Shown: positions 1-9,564 of the stretch, piece after piece
Layout: the number at the start of each line of letters is the position of its first letter
How positions within the stretch are numbered: position 1 is the first letter of the stretch
DNA from: Botrimarina mediterranea
GTDB lineage: Bacteria > Planctomycetota > Planctomycetia > Pirellulales > Lacipirellulaceae
Assembly (NCBI RefSeq): GCF_007753265.1
Contig: NZ_CP036349.1
Span: 3,381,363 to 3,445,362, forward strand
Direction of reading: 5' to 3'
DNA: 64,000 nucleotides
The notes under the pieces: model-generated
Told to the model about the DNA's origin: nothing
The model's database searches: none
Seen by the model: only the letters and a program-made list of their open reading frames with translations
Program-made: the position numbers and the translations under genes

Positions 1-324
1 GACCCGACCCAGCGCGCTGTCCATGACGACGCGCAGACTCCGGCCGGGGCCACGTTCGACCAAGATACCCACGAGGTAGATCATCAGCACCACGCCCACC
101 AGCCCGATGACATAGGCGGTGGCTTCGCACGCCGAGACCGTCATGCCTGCCGAGCGAAGCAGCTTGCCGAAGCTGCTGGAAGGGCCGACAAGATTGTGAA
201 GAAACACAACAAGCCAGGCCAACACCGCCAGCGTGAGCGCTAGGGGCAGAACGCCTAGGATGCCGGTCAAGTAGGTGCGGGATATCCGTTGCCAGAAGGT
301 CAGCGGAACCATTGGTTCGGACAT
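1..324 (-). CDS. DUF502 family membrane protein (N-terminal part, truncated by window edge)
   Basis: The minus strand from the ATG at 322-324 stays open for 108 codons to the window edge. It starts MSEPMVPLTFWQRISRTYLT, followed by a hydrophobic segment (GILGVLPLALTLAVLAWLVV) and a second one around residues 68-87 ending in LVGILVERGPGR. The GxLxxLPLAxTxxVLxWL stretch followed by a short loop and a second helix with an LVG-x-L end is the pattern I associate with DUF502, a small two- to three-helix inner-membrane family of unknown function. The C-terminus lies outside the window. The gene is divergent from the SLC13 permease. Family assignment is by recognition only; the open frame and membrane segments are seen directly. 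Confidence 0.7.
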   Translation of the reverse strand, partial: MSEPMVPLTFWQRISRTYLTGILGVLPLALTLAVLAWLVVFLHNLVGPSSSFGKLLRSAGMTVSACEATAYVIGLVGVVLMIYLVGILVERGPGRSLRVVMDSALGRV

Positions 325-672
325 GAGGTCTCTGGGGATCGCCTCCGCACACGAAAGACGCAATGCCGCTTTAGAGCCGATTCTAATCCGCGCAGCTAGA
401 CCCGCACAACGAGTTCGCACATTGTCCGGGGTGATGACCTCTTGATGGGTTCTTAGTCGCAACCGTCGACGGGGCGCGGCGGGTAACCGCGTGGCTAACC
501 GGGTTTATGGTGGACATTCGCAGGGTGCGGGTTAAGCTACGCTCGCCGATTGCGTCCGGCCTGCTCCTTGCACGTGAAACAGCTTGTGTGGCCTCTTGCC
601 ACCTAGCTATTGAGCGCCCTCCGTGACGTGTTCAGCTGAGCTGGCGACTTTCTTACCACGAATCGTCTGCGT
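325..672. other. Intergenic region between divergent genes, no gene seen
   Basis: This 348-base gap separates the start of the minus-strand DUF502 gene from the plus-strand SLC13 permease. Promoters for both genes should lie here, but I see no convincing -35/-10 pair, palindrome or RNA structure. Minus-strand frames that enter the region from the permease gene have no membrane or domain character and look like shadows. Confidence 0.5.
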
Positions 673-2505
673 ATGAGCACCGAGCTCGGAATCGTTCTTG
701 GCCTGCTGTCGGCAGCGATCGTGATGTTCGCGGTCAATAAGCCGCGGATGGATGCGGTGGCGCTGATCATGCTCACACTGCTCCCGTTTACGGGGGTGGT
801 GTCGATGAGCGAAGCCCTGGCGGGATTCAGCGACTCGAACATCGTGCTGATCGCCGCGCTCTTTGTGCTTGGCGATGGCCTGGTGCGCACCGGGGTGGCC
901 CAGGCATTGGGAGACTGGCTGCTGGCCCGCGCGGGCGAGAGCAACACGCTGCTGCTGATGCTGCTGATGGTTGTCGTCGCGGGCCTAGGAGCCACCATGA
1001 GCTCAACCGCCGTGACAGCGATCTTCGTTCCTGTCGGGTTGCGCATCGCTCAGAACACGGGCGTAGCACCTAGCAAACTCATGATGCCGATCAGCTCCGC
1101 CGCCTTGATCAGCGGCATGATGACGCTGATCGCTACGGCGCCAAACTTGGTGGTCAATAGCGAACTGGTGCGCCACGGGTTCGACGGGTTTAATTTTTTC
1201 AGCTTCACGCCGTTCGGCGCGGTAGTGCTCGTGCTGGGGGTGGTGTATATGCTCATCGCCCAGCGCTGGCTGCCGGCCGGTGAACAGGGGGGCGCCGCCG
1301 CCAGCGGCAAGCCGACGCTTTCGGATTGGATCAGGGAGTACGGCTTGTCCGCCCGAGAGCACCGCCTGCGGGTCCTTGCGGACTCTTCGCTTGTAGGCCA
1401 CACGGTGGCCGAGGCACGGATGCGGGATACGTCCGGCGCGAGCCTTATCGGAATCGAACGCCATGGCCGGCTTATCGAACCCCACGCCAATACCGAACTC
1501 CACGACGGGGACGTGCTCTTTGTCGATCTCTACGCCGAAGACCCCGACGTGGACGCTCTGCGTCGACAGTTCTCTCTCGAACCGCTGCCACTGACCGGAG
1601 CGTACTTCAGCGACTACCAGCAGCAGATTGGTATGGCCGAGGTGGTGGTCCCGGCCTCGTCCAACCTGATCGGTAAGTCGCTCGTCGAATCGGACTTCCG
1701 TCACCGCTATCGGCTGACCGTCATCGGCTTGCGGCGCGGGACCACGGCCATTACGCGGTCGATCGAGAACGAGCCGCTCGTCGCCGGCGATACGCTGCTG
1801 GTAACTGGTCCGTGGGACGCTGTCCGCGGCTTACAAGTCGATCGACGCCATTTAGTGGTCTTCAATCTGCCTGCGGAAATGGACGAGGTGCTGCCGGTCC
1901 CGGGCAAGGCCGCCGTAGCGGTAGGGTGTCTGCTGCTGGTCGTGGGGCTGATGGTCAGCGGCCTTATTCCCAACGTCCAGGCCGCGCTCCTCGGCTGCCT
2001 GCTGATGGGGGCCCTTGGCTGCATCAACCTCAACACCGCTTATAAAGCGATCGACTGGAAGACCATCGTCTTGATCGTCGGTATGCTCCCGTTCTCAATC
2101 GCCTTGGACCGCACCGGGGGCGTCGATCTGGCTGCCAACGGCCTGATGGACCTCATCGGCGAAGCGGGGATCTACGTTGTGCTCGCGACGCTCTTCGCGT
2201 TGACAGCGATCCTCGGCATGTTCATTTCCAACACCGCCACAGCAGTGTTGATGGCGCCCGTCGCGATCACGCTCGCCGGGGACCTGGACGCTTCCCCCTA
2301 CCCGTTTGCAATGATTGTCGCGCTGGCCGCCTCGGCGGCGTTCATGACGCCCGTCTCTTCGCCGGTGAACACACTGGTCGTGGGCCCGGGCAACTACCGC
2401 TTCTTTGACTTCGTCAAGGTCGGGGTGCCGTTCACTTTGATCGTGCTGGTGGCGAGCGTCTTGCTGGTGCCGCTGCTGCTTCCCTTGGCTCCACCGCTTC
2501 CGTGA
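673..2505 (+). CDS. SLC13-type (DASS/ArsB-NhaD superfamily) permease with two RCK_C domains
   Basis: A 610-residue inner-membrane carrier, probably sodium- or proton-coupled anion uptake; the substrate (dicarboxylate, sulfate or other) cannot be told from sequence. An N-terminal membrane half (residues 1 to about 200) contains the FSDSNIVLIAALFVLGDGL segment. Two cytoplasmic RCK_C/TrkA_C-like domains follow (about 222-290 and 321-390), and a second membrane half begins near 405. The SNTATAVLMAPVAI stretch near residue 519 is the typical SLC13/NhaD re-entrant motif. The membrane-RCK_C-RCK_C-membrane order and the length are usual for bacterial SLC13 permeases. ATG at 673 is the first start in frame. 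The next gene is 140 bases downstream on the same strand, so co-transcription is possible but not compelling. Confidence 0.9.
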   Translation: MSTELGIVLGLLSAAIVMFAVNKPRMDAVALIMLTLLPFTGVVSMSEALAGFSDSNIVLIAALFVLGDGLVRTGVAQALGDWLLARAGESNTLLLMLLMVVVAGLGATMSSTAVTAIFVPVGLRIAQNTGVAPSKLMMPISSAALISGMMTLIATAPNLVVNSELVRHGFDGFNFFSFTPFGAVVLVLGVVYMLIAQRWLPAGEQGGAAASGKPTLSDWIREYGLSAREHRLRVLADSSLVGHTVAEARMRDTSGASLIGIERHGRLIEPHANTELHDGDVLFVDLYAEDPDVDALRRQFSLEPLPLTGAYFSDYQQQIGMAEVVVPASSNLIGKSLVESDFRHRYRLTVIGLRRGTTAITRSIENEPLVAGDTLLVTGPWDAVRGLQVDRRHLVVFNLPAEMDEVLPVPGKAAVAVGCLLLVVGLMVSGLIPNVQAALLGCLLMGALGCINLNTAYKAIDWKTIVLIVGMLPFSIALDRTGGVDLAANGLMDLIGEAGIYVVLATLFALTAILGMFISNTATAVLMAPVAITLAGDLDASPYPFAMIVALAASAAFMTPVSSPVNTLVVGPGNYRFFDFVKVGVPFTLIVLVASVLLVPLLLPLAPPLP

Positions 2506-2647
2506 CTTTATTGCTGCAAATAGCCGCGGCCTATCGTTGAACACGCTCTTCGCTGGCTTTCTAATCCAGCGCTGCTGGCGCTCGATCGATTTCAGTTGAT
2601 TGGAAGAATAACGTCGTTTCGAAACTCAGACCGCTGGCAGGATCACG

Positions 2648-4192
2648 ATGGCGGGCGAGCAGGAAGAGAAACGTCTATCGCTGCTGCAAAGGACGCTCGA
2701 CCTCGTCGAACGCGTCGGCAATCGGGTCCCGCATCCGGTGCTAATCTTCTTGGCCCTGATCCTGCTAGTGATCGGGCTCTCGCACGCGCTCTACCTTACG
2801 GGCGCAGAGGTCAACTATGACGTCATCAACCCGGAGACGCACAAGATCGAAAGAGCCACCACCGCGGCCCGCAGCCTGCTGACCGCGGACGGCGTCCGCA
2901 ACATGGTGACTGGCTTGGTGCCGAACTTCATGGGCTTCTCGGCAATCGGGCTTTTGATCGTGGCGATGCTCGGCGTCGGCGTGGCGGAAGAGTCGGGGCT
3001 GATCAATGTGCTGATCCGTACGCTGGTGGCCATCTCGCCCGGTTGGGCGCTCACGTACATCCTGGCGTTTGTCGGGATCCTTTCCAGCATCGCCTCGGAC
3101 GCCGGGTACGTGGTGCTCATCCCACTCGCCGGCGCGGCTTACGCCAGCCTGGGCCGGCACCCGCTGGCGGGCATCGCCCTGGGCTTCGCCGCGGTCGCAG
3201 GGGCGTTCAACGTCAACATGCTCATCAAGCCGCTCGACGCGGTCATGACCGAAATCACGAACGACGCCATCCACATGGTCGATCCATCACGGTCGATCGA
3301 CCTGATGGCGGGGTTTTGGTTCTCATTGGCCTCGGTCCCGTTCTTAGTCATCGTAATCGCGCTCGTGACGGACCGCTTGATCGCACCGCGATTGGGCGCC
3401 TACGCCGGTGAATCCGAGGGCCCACCCGCCGGCGCCGTACGGACCCCGGCCGAGACGCGGGGCCTCGTCTACGCCGGCCTGGGGTTCTTGGCGGTGCTGC
3501 TGCTGTTTGGCGTCCTATCGCTTCCCGACGCCGCCCCGCTACGTAACCCCGAGACTGGCGCCCTGATCGGCAACTCGCCGCTGATGAACGGCCTCATCGT
3601 CCCGATCATGCTGGTCTTCCTGGTCATGGGCGTTGCGTTCGGTGTTGGCGCCGGGACCATCAAGACGCCAACCGAAGTGATCTCGGCAATGATCAAGGCG
3701 GTTTCGGGGCTGGGGGGCACGATCGTGCTCTTCCTTGTCATCAGCCAATTCATCGCCTACTTCAACTACAGCAACATCCCCACGCTGATGGCGATCCGAA
3801 TGGCCGAGGGGCTCAAGTCCGCTAACGTCGATGCGCTATGGCTGCTGTTGGGATTCATCGTCGTTGTGACGGCGCTGAACATCGTCTTCACCCCTGCGAT
3901 CGCCAAGTGGGCGATCTTCGCGCCGGTGTTCGTGCCGCTGTTCATCACGCTGGGCGTCGATCCGGCGGCGGTGCTGTCCGCTTATCGCGTCGGCGATTCG
4001 CCCACCAACACGCTGACGCCGCTGAACGCGTACTTCGCACTGGTGGTGGGGTTCGCACGCCAGTACGACACCAAGGCGGGCGTCGGCACCATTGTGGCGC
4101 TAATGCTCCCGTATGCAGTCGCGATGTCCGTCTTGTGGGCGGGGCTGTTCGCAGTCTGGTACTTGCTAGGCCTCCCCTGGGGATTGCATTGA
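2648..4192 (+). CDS. AbgT family transporter (p-aminobenzoyl-glutamate type)
   Basis: A 514-residue multi-spanning inner-membrane transporter. The N-terminal VERVGNRVPHPVLIFLALIL, the long hydrophilic loop at about 55-85, and the late GDSPTNTLTPLNAYFALVVG motif near residue 449 are diagnostic of the AbgT family. Members import p-aminobenzoyl-glutamate or export antimetabolites such as sulfonamides; which applies here is unknown. An AGGA ribosome-binding sequence lies just before the ATG at 2648. It is followed 68 bases later by a PepT-like M20 peptidase and then a glutaminase. In E. coli, abgT sits beside the M20-type hydrolase genes abgA/abgB, so a role in importing an amidated or peptide-linked glutamate that is cleaved inside the cell fits the context (inference). 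Confidence 0.9.
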   Translation: MAGEQEEKRLSLLQRTLDLVERVGNRVPHPVLIFLALILLVIGLSHALYLTGAEVNYDVINPETHKIERATTAARSLLTADGVRNMVTGLVPNFMGFSAIGLLIVAMLGVGVAEESGLINVLIRTLVAISPGWALTYILAFVGILSSIASDAGYVVLIPLAGAAYASLGRHPLAGIALGFAAVAGAFNVNMLIKPLDAVMTEITNDAIHMVDPSRSIDLMAGFWFSLASVPFLVIVIALVTDRLIAPRLGAYAGESEGPPAGAVRTPAETRGLVYAGLGFLAVLLLFGVLSLPDAAPLRNPETGALIGNSPLMNGLIVPIMLVFLVMGVAFGVGAGTIKTPTEVISAMIKAVSGLGGTIVLFLVISQFIAYFNYSNIPTLMAIRMAEGLKSANVDALWLLLGFIVVVTALNIVFTPAIAKWAIFAPVFVPLFITLGVDPAAVLSAYRVGDSPTNTLTPLNAYFALVVGFARQYDTKAGVGTIVALMLPYAVAMSVLWAGLFAVWYLLGLPWGLH

Positions 4193-4260
4193 CCCGGAGG
4201 GCCGCAACAGACGCTTTCACTTCCTCCTCGGAATGACTCTTCCTTTCATACGCAACAGAC

Positions 4261-5466
4261 ATGAGCAGCGACACGATCCCGTTCGACGAAGCCTCGGCCG
4301 AAGCGCTGCTGATGCGTTTTCTGGCGGTCGATGGCGTCACCGGCCACGAGGCGGCGATCGCCGCCGAGGTATCCGCCTCGCTAGTTGAGGTCGGAGTGCC
4401 GCCGTCGATGATCAAGTACGACGATGCCCACAAACGCATCCCGCTGCCAACCGAGACCGGTAACCTGATTGCAACGATGCCGGGGACTCGGCCTGGCCCG
4501 CGGCTCTTATTCTCGACGCACCTCGACACCGTACCGCTGTGTGCCGGCGCCAAACCCAAGCGGGAAGGGGACCGCATCATCAACGAGGCAGCGGGCGCCG
4601 CTCTGGGTGGCGACAATCGGACGGGCTGTGCGGTGCTCGTCGCGATGGTCGAGACGCTGCTCAAGCACAACCTGCCTCACCCGCCGATCACGCTGCTGTT
4701 TACGGTGCGAGAAGAGAGCGGCCTGCACGGCGCCCGCGAGCTCGACCCCGACGACCTGGGCGGCGCCGCGATGGGCTTCAATGTCGATGCTCAGGTCCCT
4801 GCGAACCTAGTGATCGGCGCCGTCGGCCAGGTGAACTGGCAGGCCGAGATTCACGGCAAGGCGTCGCACGCGGGCGTCGCGCCAGAGAAAGGAATCTCTT
4901 CGACGCTGGTCGCTTCGATCGCCTTGGCGGAGGCCCACAAGAACGGCTGGTTTGGCAAGATCAATCGCGCCGAAGGGAAGGGAACCAGCAACCCCGGCAT
5001 TTTTGAGGGGAAGCCCGGCGCGTCCGCAGGAGACGCCACCAACGTCGTGACCGATTACGTCCACCTCGTCGGCGAGGCGCGGAGCTTCGATGAAAACTTC
5101 GCGGTGCAGATCGCGGCGGCCTACGAAGCGGCCTTCGAGACGGGCCGATTGGCGGTCGCTGATTTGGACGGCAACCACGCCAAGGTGAAGTTCACCGCCA
5201 AGCCCTCCTATCCGCCTTTTCAACTGCCGGAGGATTCACCCGCGGTCGATCGCGCGAAGCGGGCGGCCGAGACGCTTGGCCTTTCTGCGATGACGTTGCA
5301 CTCCAACGGCGGGCTCGACGCCAACTGGCTCGTGCGACACGGCGTGCCGGCGGTCACGATCGGCGCCGGCCAACACGAGATCCACACCGTCAACGAGTTC
5401 GTTGACCTGCCTCAGTACTTCGATGGCTGTCGGCTCGCTATTGCGATCGCCACGCTGGACGATTGA
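4261..5466 (+). CDS. M20 family metallopeptidase, PepT-like
   Basis: A 401-residue, probably cytoplasmic di-zinc aminopeptidase or amidohydrolase. Visible metal and catalytic motifs, by position: H87-L-D89 in FSTHLDTVP, D118 in GGDNRTG, E151/E152 in VREESG, D176 in FNVD, and H375 in HTVNE. H203 within GKASHAG belongs to the inserted dimerisation domain (about 185-300). The GGDNRTG and NVDAQ context resembles peptidase T-like proteins more than ArgE or DapE. The substrate is probably a small peptide or N-acyl amino acid. It lies between an AbgT-type importer and a glutaminase, with the glutaminase start 20 bases after its stop, which suggests one operon. No signal peptide is seen. Confidence 0.88.
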   Translation: MSSDTIPFDEASAEALLMRFLAVDGVTGHEAAIAAEVSASLVEVGVPPSMIKYDDAHKRIPLPTETGNLIATMPGTRPGPRLLFSTHLDTVPLCAGAKPKREGDRIINEAAGAALGGDNRTGCAVLVAMVETLLKHNLPHPPITLLFTVREESGLHGARELDPDDLGGAAMGFNVDAQVPANLVIGAVGQVNWQAEIHGKASHAGVAPEKGISSTLVASIALAEAHKNGWFGKINRAEGKGTSNPGIFEGKPGASAGDATNVVTDYVHLVGEARSFDENFAVQIAAAYEAAFETGRLAVADLDGNHAKVKFTAKPSYPPFQLPEDSPAVDRAKRAAETLGLSAMTLHSNGGLDANWLVRHGVPAVTIGAGQHEIHTVNEFVDLPQYFDGCRLAIAIATLDD

Positions 5467-5486
5467 AACACCATTCCCGACACGCC

Positions 5487-6491
5487 ATGTCCAAGACCCC
5501 ATCAGCAGGCGCGAACAAGCCCGCCCACTACGTCTCGACCGGTCACCTGCCGACCCCCGATTCGATTAATGCGCTCGTTGCCGAGGCGTACTCGCTTTAC
5601 AAGTCGAACACCGAGGGGCAGAACTCGCAGGTCTATCCGGCGCTGCAGAGAGTCCCTTCCGATCTGTTTGGCATCTGTCTCGTCGGGACCTCCGGCAACA
5701 CGTACGAGATCGGCGACTCACGGCACGAGTTCACGATCATGAGCGTCTCCAAGCCGTTCGTCATGGCGCTAGTGTGTGAGGCGCTAAGCCCCGCCGAGGT
5801 GCGTGAGAAGATCGGCGTCAACGCCACGGGCCGAGCGTTCAACTCACTCGAAGGGATCGAACGCGGCGACGGCGGCCGCACCAACCCGATGGTCAATGCC
5901 GGCGCCATTGCTACTACAAGCCTCACTCCAGGGAAGACCCTCCACGACAAGTGGCGATTCATCCATGAGGGCCTCTCGCGCTTCGCCGGTAGAGAACTGC
6001 CGCTGTGCGAAGAGGTCTACAAGTCAGCGAGTGAGACCAACTTCCGCAATCAGTCAATCTCCCGCATGCTGCAAAGCTTTGGGCGAATCTATATGGACCC
6101 GGCCGAAGCGACTGACCTGTACACCAAGCAGTGCGCCCTGAACGTCACCGCCAAAGACTTGGCGACCATGAGCGCGACGCTCGCCGACGGAGGCGTGAAC
6201 CCCATCACCAAGGAACGCGTCGTCGACGCCGACGTTTGCCATTACGCGTTGGCGGTGATGGCGACAGCGGGCCTCTATGAGACTTCCGGCGATTGGCTCT
6301 ACGAAATCGGCCTCCCCGGCAAGAGCGGCATCGGCGGCGGCATCGCCACGGTCTCGCCCGGCAAGGGCGGACTCGCCACTTTCGCTCCGCCGCTCGACGG
6401 CGCCGGGAATAGCGTGAAGGGGCAGTTGGCTACCAGGTACCTCTCCCAAGGGCTCGGGATGGACCTGTTTGTTTCTCAGCCCGAAGCGTGA
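5487..6491 (+). CDS. glsA: Glutaminase (GlsA family)
   Basis: Hydrolyses L-glutamine to glutamate and ammonia in the cytoplasm. The 334-residue product matches the usual serine-dependent glutaminase fold. The catalytic S-x-x-K is S86-V-S-K89, in the segment EFTIMSVSKPF. Other conserved blocks are FGICLVGTSGNTYEIGD, NPMVNAGAIATTSL and GLPGKSGIGGGIATVSPGKGG. I chose the ATG at 5487 because an upstream TTG at 5463 would overlap the previous stop and add eight residues without family similarity. It lies between the PepT-like peptidase and an MFS transporter (30-base gap), consistent with a glutamine/glutamyl-compound catabolic unit. GlsA enzymes in other bacteria contribute to glutamate supply or acid resistance; no regulatory site is visible here. 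Confidence 0.95.
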   Translation: MSKTPSAGANKPAHYVSTGHLPTPDSINALVAEAYSLYKSNTEGQNSQVYPALQRVPSDLFGICLVGTSGNTYEIGDSRHEFTIMSVSKPFVMALVCEALSPAEVREKIGVNATGRAFNSLEGIERGDGGRTNPMVNAGAIATTSLTPGKTLHDKWRFIHEGLSRFAGRELPLCEEVYKSASETNFRNQSISRMLQSFGRIYMDPAEATDLYTKQCALNVTAKDLATMSATLADGGVNPITKERVVDADVCHYALAVMATAGLYETSGDWLYEIGLPGKSGIGGGIATVSPGKGGLATFAPPLDGAGNSVKGQLATRYLSQGLGMDLFVSQPEA

Positions 6492-6521
6492 ACCACCTCC
6501 TCCCCATCGCGCCCGGCGAAC

Positions 6522-8165
6522 ATGAGCCAAGCCAAGTCCCCCATCATCGATCAAGACGCCCGCGCCTCGTGGTTGCCGATGATTGTCATCGCGATGGGGC
6601 AGATGTTGATGTCGTTCAACGTGGCCGCCATCCCCGTGTCGATGGGAGGGATGGTCGAAAGCTTCCAGACCCCGCCAACGACGGTCGGCACCGCGGTGGT
6701 GCTGTACTCGCTTGGGGTCTCCGGCTTCATCATGCTGGGCGCCAAGTTGAGCCAACGGTTTGGCTCGAAGATTTTCTTTCAGATGGCGGTCGCGCTGTTC
6801 CTCGTGGCGATGATCACCATCGTCGCCAGCCCTACGGCGGAAGTCATGCTCGCCGGGCAGGCGATTGCCGGGCTCGCCGGCGCGGCGTTAGTGCCGACGC
6901 TCGTGGTGCTGATTGCGGATCACTACCGCGGCAAGCAACAGGCAGAGGCCGTCGGCTGGCTCGGCTCGGCTCGGGCCATCGCCGGCGTGCTGGCGTTTGT
7001 CATCGTCGGGTCGGTCGCCACATGGCTCAGCTGGCGATACGCCTTCGGGTTATTGATCGTGCACGCCGCGATGCTGCTACTCTTGAGCTTCAAGCTCAAA
7101 CGCTCGCACCCCAACCCCAAGGTCGGCATCGACCTCTTCGGCGTTTTGCTCTCGGCGTGCGGCGTGATCCTGATCACGTTCGGTTTCAACAATCTTAGAA
7201 ACTGGGGCGTTACGATCGCCAGCCCCGCGGCGCCATTTGACATCGCGGGCGTTTCACCCGCCCCCGCGATGATCGTGGTGGGGGTCGTGGTGCTGGCCGC
7301 GTTCTTCGCTTGGTCGCAGGGCCGCGCCAAACGGGGTAAGACGCCGCTGTTGGCGCTGGATGTGGTTGATTCGCCGTTGGAGTGGGGTACCGTCGTCGCG
7401 CTATTCTGTATCGTCAGCATCGAGGGCGCCATCAACTTCTCGGTGCCGCTCTACATCCAGATCGTTCAAGGGAACACCAGCCTTGCGACCTCTATGGCGA
7501 TGATGCCATTCATGCTCACCGTGTTCTTTACCGCGATCTTAATCGTACGGCTCTACAAGCGGTTCACGCCTCGCCAGATCGCCACGGGGGCGTTCCTCCT
7601 CGTGGCGGCCGGCACGGCGTGGCTCGCGTTTGTGATCCGAAACGACTGGAGCGTCCCGCCGGTGATCGCCGGTCTGGTGATGGTGGGCCTCGGTCAAGGG
7701 GCGCTGGTAACGCTGCTCTTTAACGTGCTGGTTACCGCATCCCCAAAAGAGCTCGCCAGCGACGTCGGCTCGCTCCGCGGCGTGACGCAAAACCTCGCAG
7801 CGGCGGTCGGAACCGCGCTAGTGGGGGCGATGCTCGTTGGCCTTCTCACGTCGGTTATCGTCGCCAACCTGGGGGACAACCCCGTCCTCAAGGCTGAGCT
7901 CGCCGACCACGTGAACCTCAGCAACCTGAACTTCATGAGCGACGCCCAGCTCGAAGAACGGCTCGGCGGAGTTGGCGTCTCGCAGCTGCAAGTCACCGAA
8001 GCGTTGCAAATCAATCGTGACGCCCGGATGCGTGCGCTCAAGACGGGCTTCTTGGTGCTGTCGGGCGTCGCTCTACTGGCCCTTGTGCCGTGTCGATGGC
8101 TTCCCGCCTACCGCCCGCACGAAATCCCCGGCGAGGCGACCAGCAGCGTCAAACGCAGTAAATAA
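6522..8165 (+). CDS. MFS transporter, DHA2-like (14 TM)
   Basis: A 547-residue inner-membrane protein with enough hydrophobic segments for about 14 helices, typical of the DHA2 (EmrB/QacA-like) drug:proton antiporter group. A motif A-like loop, GAKLSQRFGSK, sits near residues 73-83. The helix-4/5 region with GWLGSARAIAGVLAF matches the 'SARAIAG' form of the proton-coupling region. A periplasmic loop near residues 465-500 precedes the last helix. It begins 30 bases after the glutaminase stop, so it may share that transcript, and lies about 110 bases before an RND adaptor gene. The substrate is unknown; either antimicrobial efflux or metabolite export is possible. Confidence 0.88.
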   Translation: MSQAKSPIIDQDARASWLPMIVIAMGQMLMSFNVAAIPVSMGGMVESFQTPPTTVGTAVVLYSLGVSGFIMLGAKLSQRFGSKIFFQMAVALFLVAMITIVASPTAEVMLAGQAIAGLAGAALVPTLVVLIADHYRGKQQAEAVGWLGSARAIAGVLAFVIVGSVATWLSWRYAFGLLIVHAAMLLLLSFKLKRSHPNPKVGIDLFGVLLSACGVILITFGFNNLRNWGVTIASPAAPFDIAGVSPAPAMIVVGVVVLAAFFAWSQGRAKRGKTPLLALDVVDSPLEWGTVVALFCIVSIEGAINFSVPLYIQIVQGNTSLATSMAMMPFMLTVFFTAILIVRLYKRFTPRQIATGAFLLVAAGTAWLAFVIRNDWSVPPVIAGLVMVGLGQGALVTLLFNVLVTASPKELASDVGSLRGVTQNLAAAVGTALVGAMLVGLLTSVIVANLGDNPVLKAELADHVNLSNLNFMSDAQLEERLGGVGVSQLQVTEALQINRDARMRALKTGFLVLSGVALLALVPCRWLPAYRPHEIPGEATSSVKRSK

Positions 8166-8277
8166 CGGTTGATGGCTATCCCAATGCTTTGCCGCAGCCT
8201 ACAAAGCTCGCACAGCGGCGCACTCGAATTCGCTGTCGTCTTCTCCCCGTTGTCTTCACACGATTGGAAGCAGGCCC

Positions 8278-9564
8278 ATGCGGCACGCCCCGACCCGCCC
8301 CACGCCGGGCGGACTGTTAACCCTAGCCGCCGTCAGTTTGATCGCAGGCTGCGAGCAGCCCGAGCCCGTCCGGGTCGATCGGCCTCGCCCGGTGAAGACC
8401 GTCACCGTCTCCGCATGGGAAGATGCGCATACCCGCGTCTTCCCGGGCCGCGTCGAGGCGTCTCGCCGTGTTGAGCTGGCATTTCAGGTGGCCGGCGTGA
8501 TAACAGAGCTTCCAGTCAAAGAAGGCCAAGAAGTTTCCGCTGGAGACATGATCGCACAACTGCGGACCGACGAGTTCCAGGCGCGACTCGAAGCCCTGAT
8601 GGGACGTCTCGACCGCGCCCGGGCAGAACTGCAATCGGCGCTTGCCGGCGAACGCCCCGAAGAGCGACTGCGTCGCGAAGCGGATCTGCGCAGCGCCCGC
8701 GCCCGACTAGCTAACGCCCAGACCGAGTACGAGCGATACGCCCGCTTGCTGCCGGGCCGCGCGATCAGCCGCGCCCAGTACGACCAGGCGGAGACCGCCG
8801 TCCAAGTTGCAGACGAAGCCTACCAAGCGTCGCTACAGATCCTAGAGAAAGCCGGCATGGCGCGGGAGGAAGAAGTGCTCGCCCGACGCGCCGATCTTCG
8901 GGGCTTAGAAGGCCAAGTGGTCGAGGCGCAGCTACAACTCGACGACTGCACGTTGCGGGCGCCGTTCGACGGCGTGATCGCCCAGCGGTTTGTCGAACAA
9001 GGCGAGAACGTCCAGGCAAAGCAGCGCGTCGTGCGGTTCCAAGACGTGGACGAGATCGAGATCATCCTCGACGTTCCCGAGAGCATCATGGCTGCCGACA
9101 TCCGCACCGCGGAGATCGTCTCGATGGTCGCACGGTTTACTGGCGCACCGGGGATCGAGTTCCCCGTCACCATCCGGGAAGTCGCCCAGTCCGCTGACCC
9201 CGTGACGCAAACCTTCCAGGTGCGCGTCGTCATGCAGGCGCCCGAAGGCGTCCGAGTGCTGCCCGGCATGACGGCTACCGTAACCGCATCGTTCCGCCGC
9301 GCGGCGGTGCTGGGAAATCGCATCCTGGCGCCCGTCACCGCGGTATCGAAGGACGCTTCGGGTCGGCAGGTGGCGTGGGTGCTCGACGACGAAGGCAAAG
9401 TCGCTCCGCGACAGGTGAAACTAGGAGAAGTGACCGGTGGGCAGGTCGAGGTCCTCGAAGGACTCGAACCGGGTCAACGCATCGCCTCGGCCGGGACGAG
9501 TTTCCTCCGCGAAGGCATGAAAGTGCGTGATCTGGGCGACGCGTTGGGGGTTACCGCACAATGA
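8278..9564 (+). CDS. RND efflux periplasmic adaptor (HlyD/MFP family), lipoprotein
   Basis: A 428-residue membrane-fusion protein that would link the inner-membrane RND pump encoded next to an outer-membrane channel. A lipobox (LIAGC, Cys25) predicts lipid anchoring. The order is lipoyl half (FQVAGVITELPVKEGQEVSAGDMIAQL, about 65-100), an Arg/Glu-rich coiled-coil hairpin (about 100-215), the second lipoyl half (LDDCTLRAPFDGVIAQRF), a beta-barrel and a membrane-proximal domain ending near residue 420. GGAAG-like sequence precedes the ATG at 8278. Its stop overlaps the start of the permease gene by four bases (ATGA at 9561-9564), implying translational coupling. No outer-membrane factor follows, so an unlinked TolC-like protein must serve it, or the one at 51021. 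Confidence 0.92.
   Translation: MRHAPTRPTPGGLLTLAAVSLIAGCEQPEPVRVDRPRPVKTVTVSAWEDAHTRVFPGRVEASRRVELAFQVAGVITELPVKEGQEVSAGDMIAQLRTDEFQARLEALMGRLDRARAELQSALAGERPEERLRREADLRSARARLANAQTEYERYARLLPGRAISRAQYDQAETAVQVADEAYQASLQILEKAGMAREEEVLARRADLRGLEGQVVEAQLQLDDCTLRAPFDGVIAQRFVEQGENVQAKQRVVRFQDVDEIEIILDVPESIMAADIRTAEIVSMVARFTGAPGIEFPVTIREVAQSADPVTQTFQVRVVMQAPEGVRVLPGMTATVTASFRRAAVLGNRILAPVTAVSKDASGRQVAWVLDDEGKVAPRQVKLGEVTGGQVEVLEGLEPGQRIASAGTSFLREGMKVRDLGDALGVTAQ

Noticed and set aside
1003-1704. Long minus-strand frame within the SLC13 permease gene
   Set aside because: It is antisense to a well-supported membrane protein, is His/Asp/Arg-rich and has no domain features; high GC content creates such open frames on the opposite strand.
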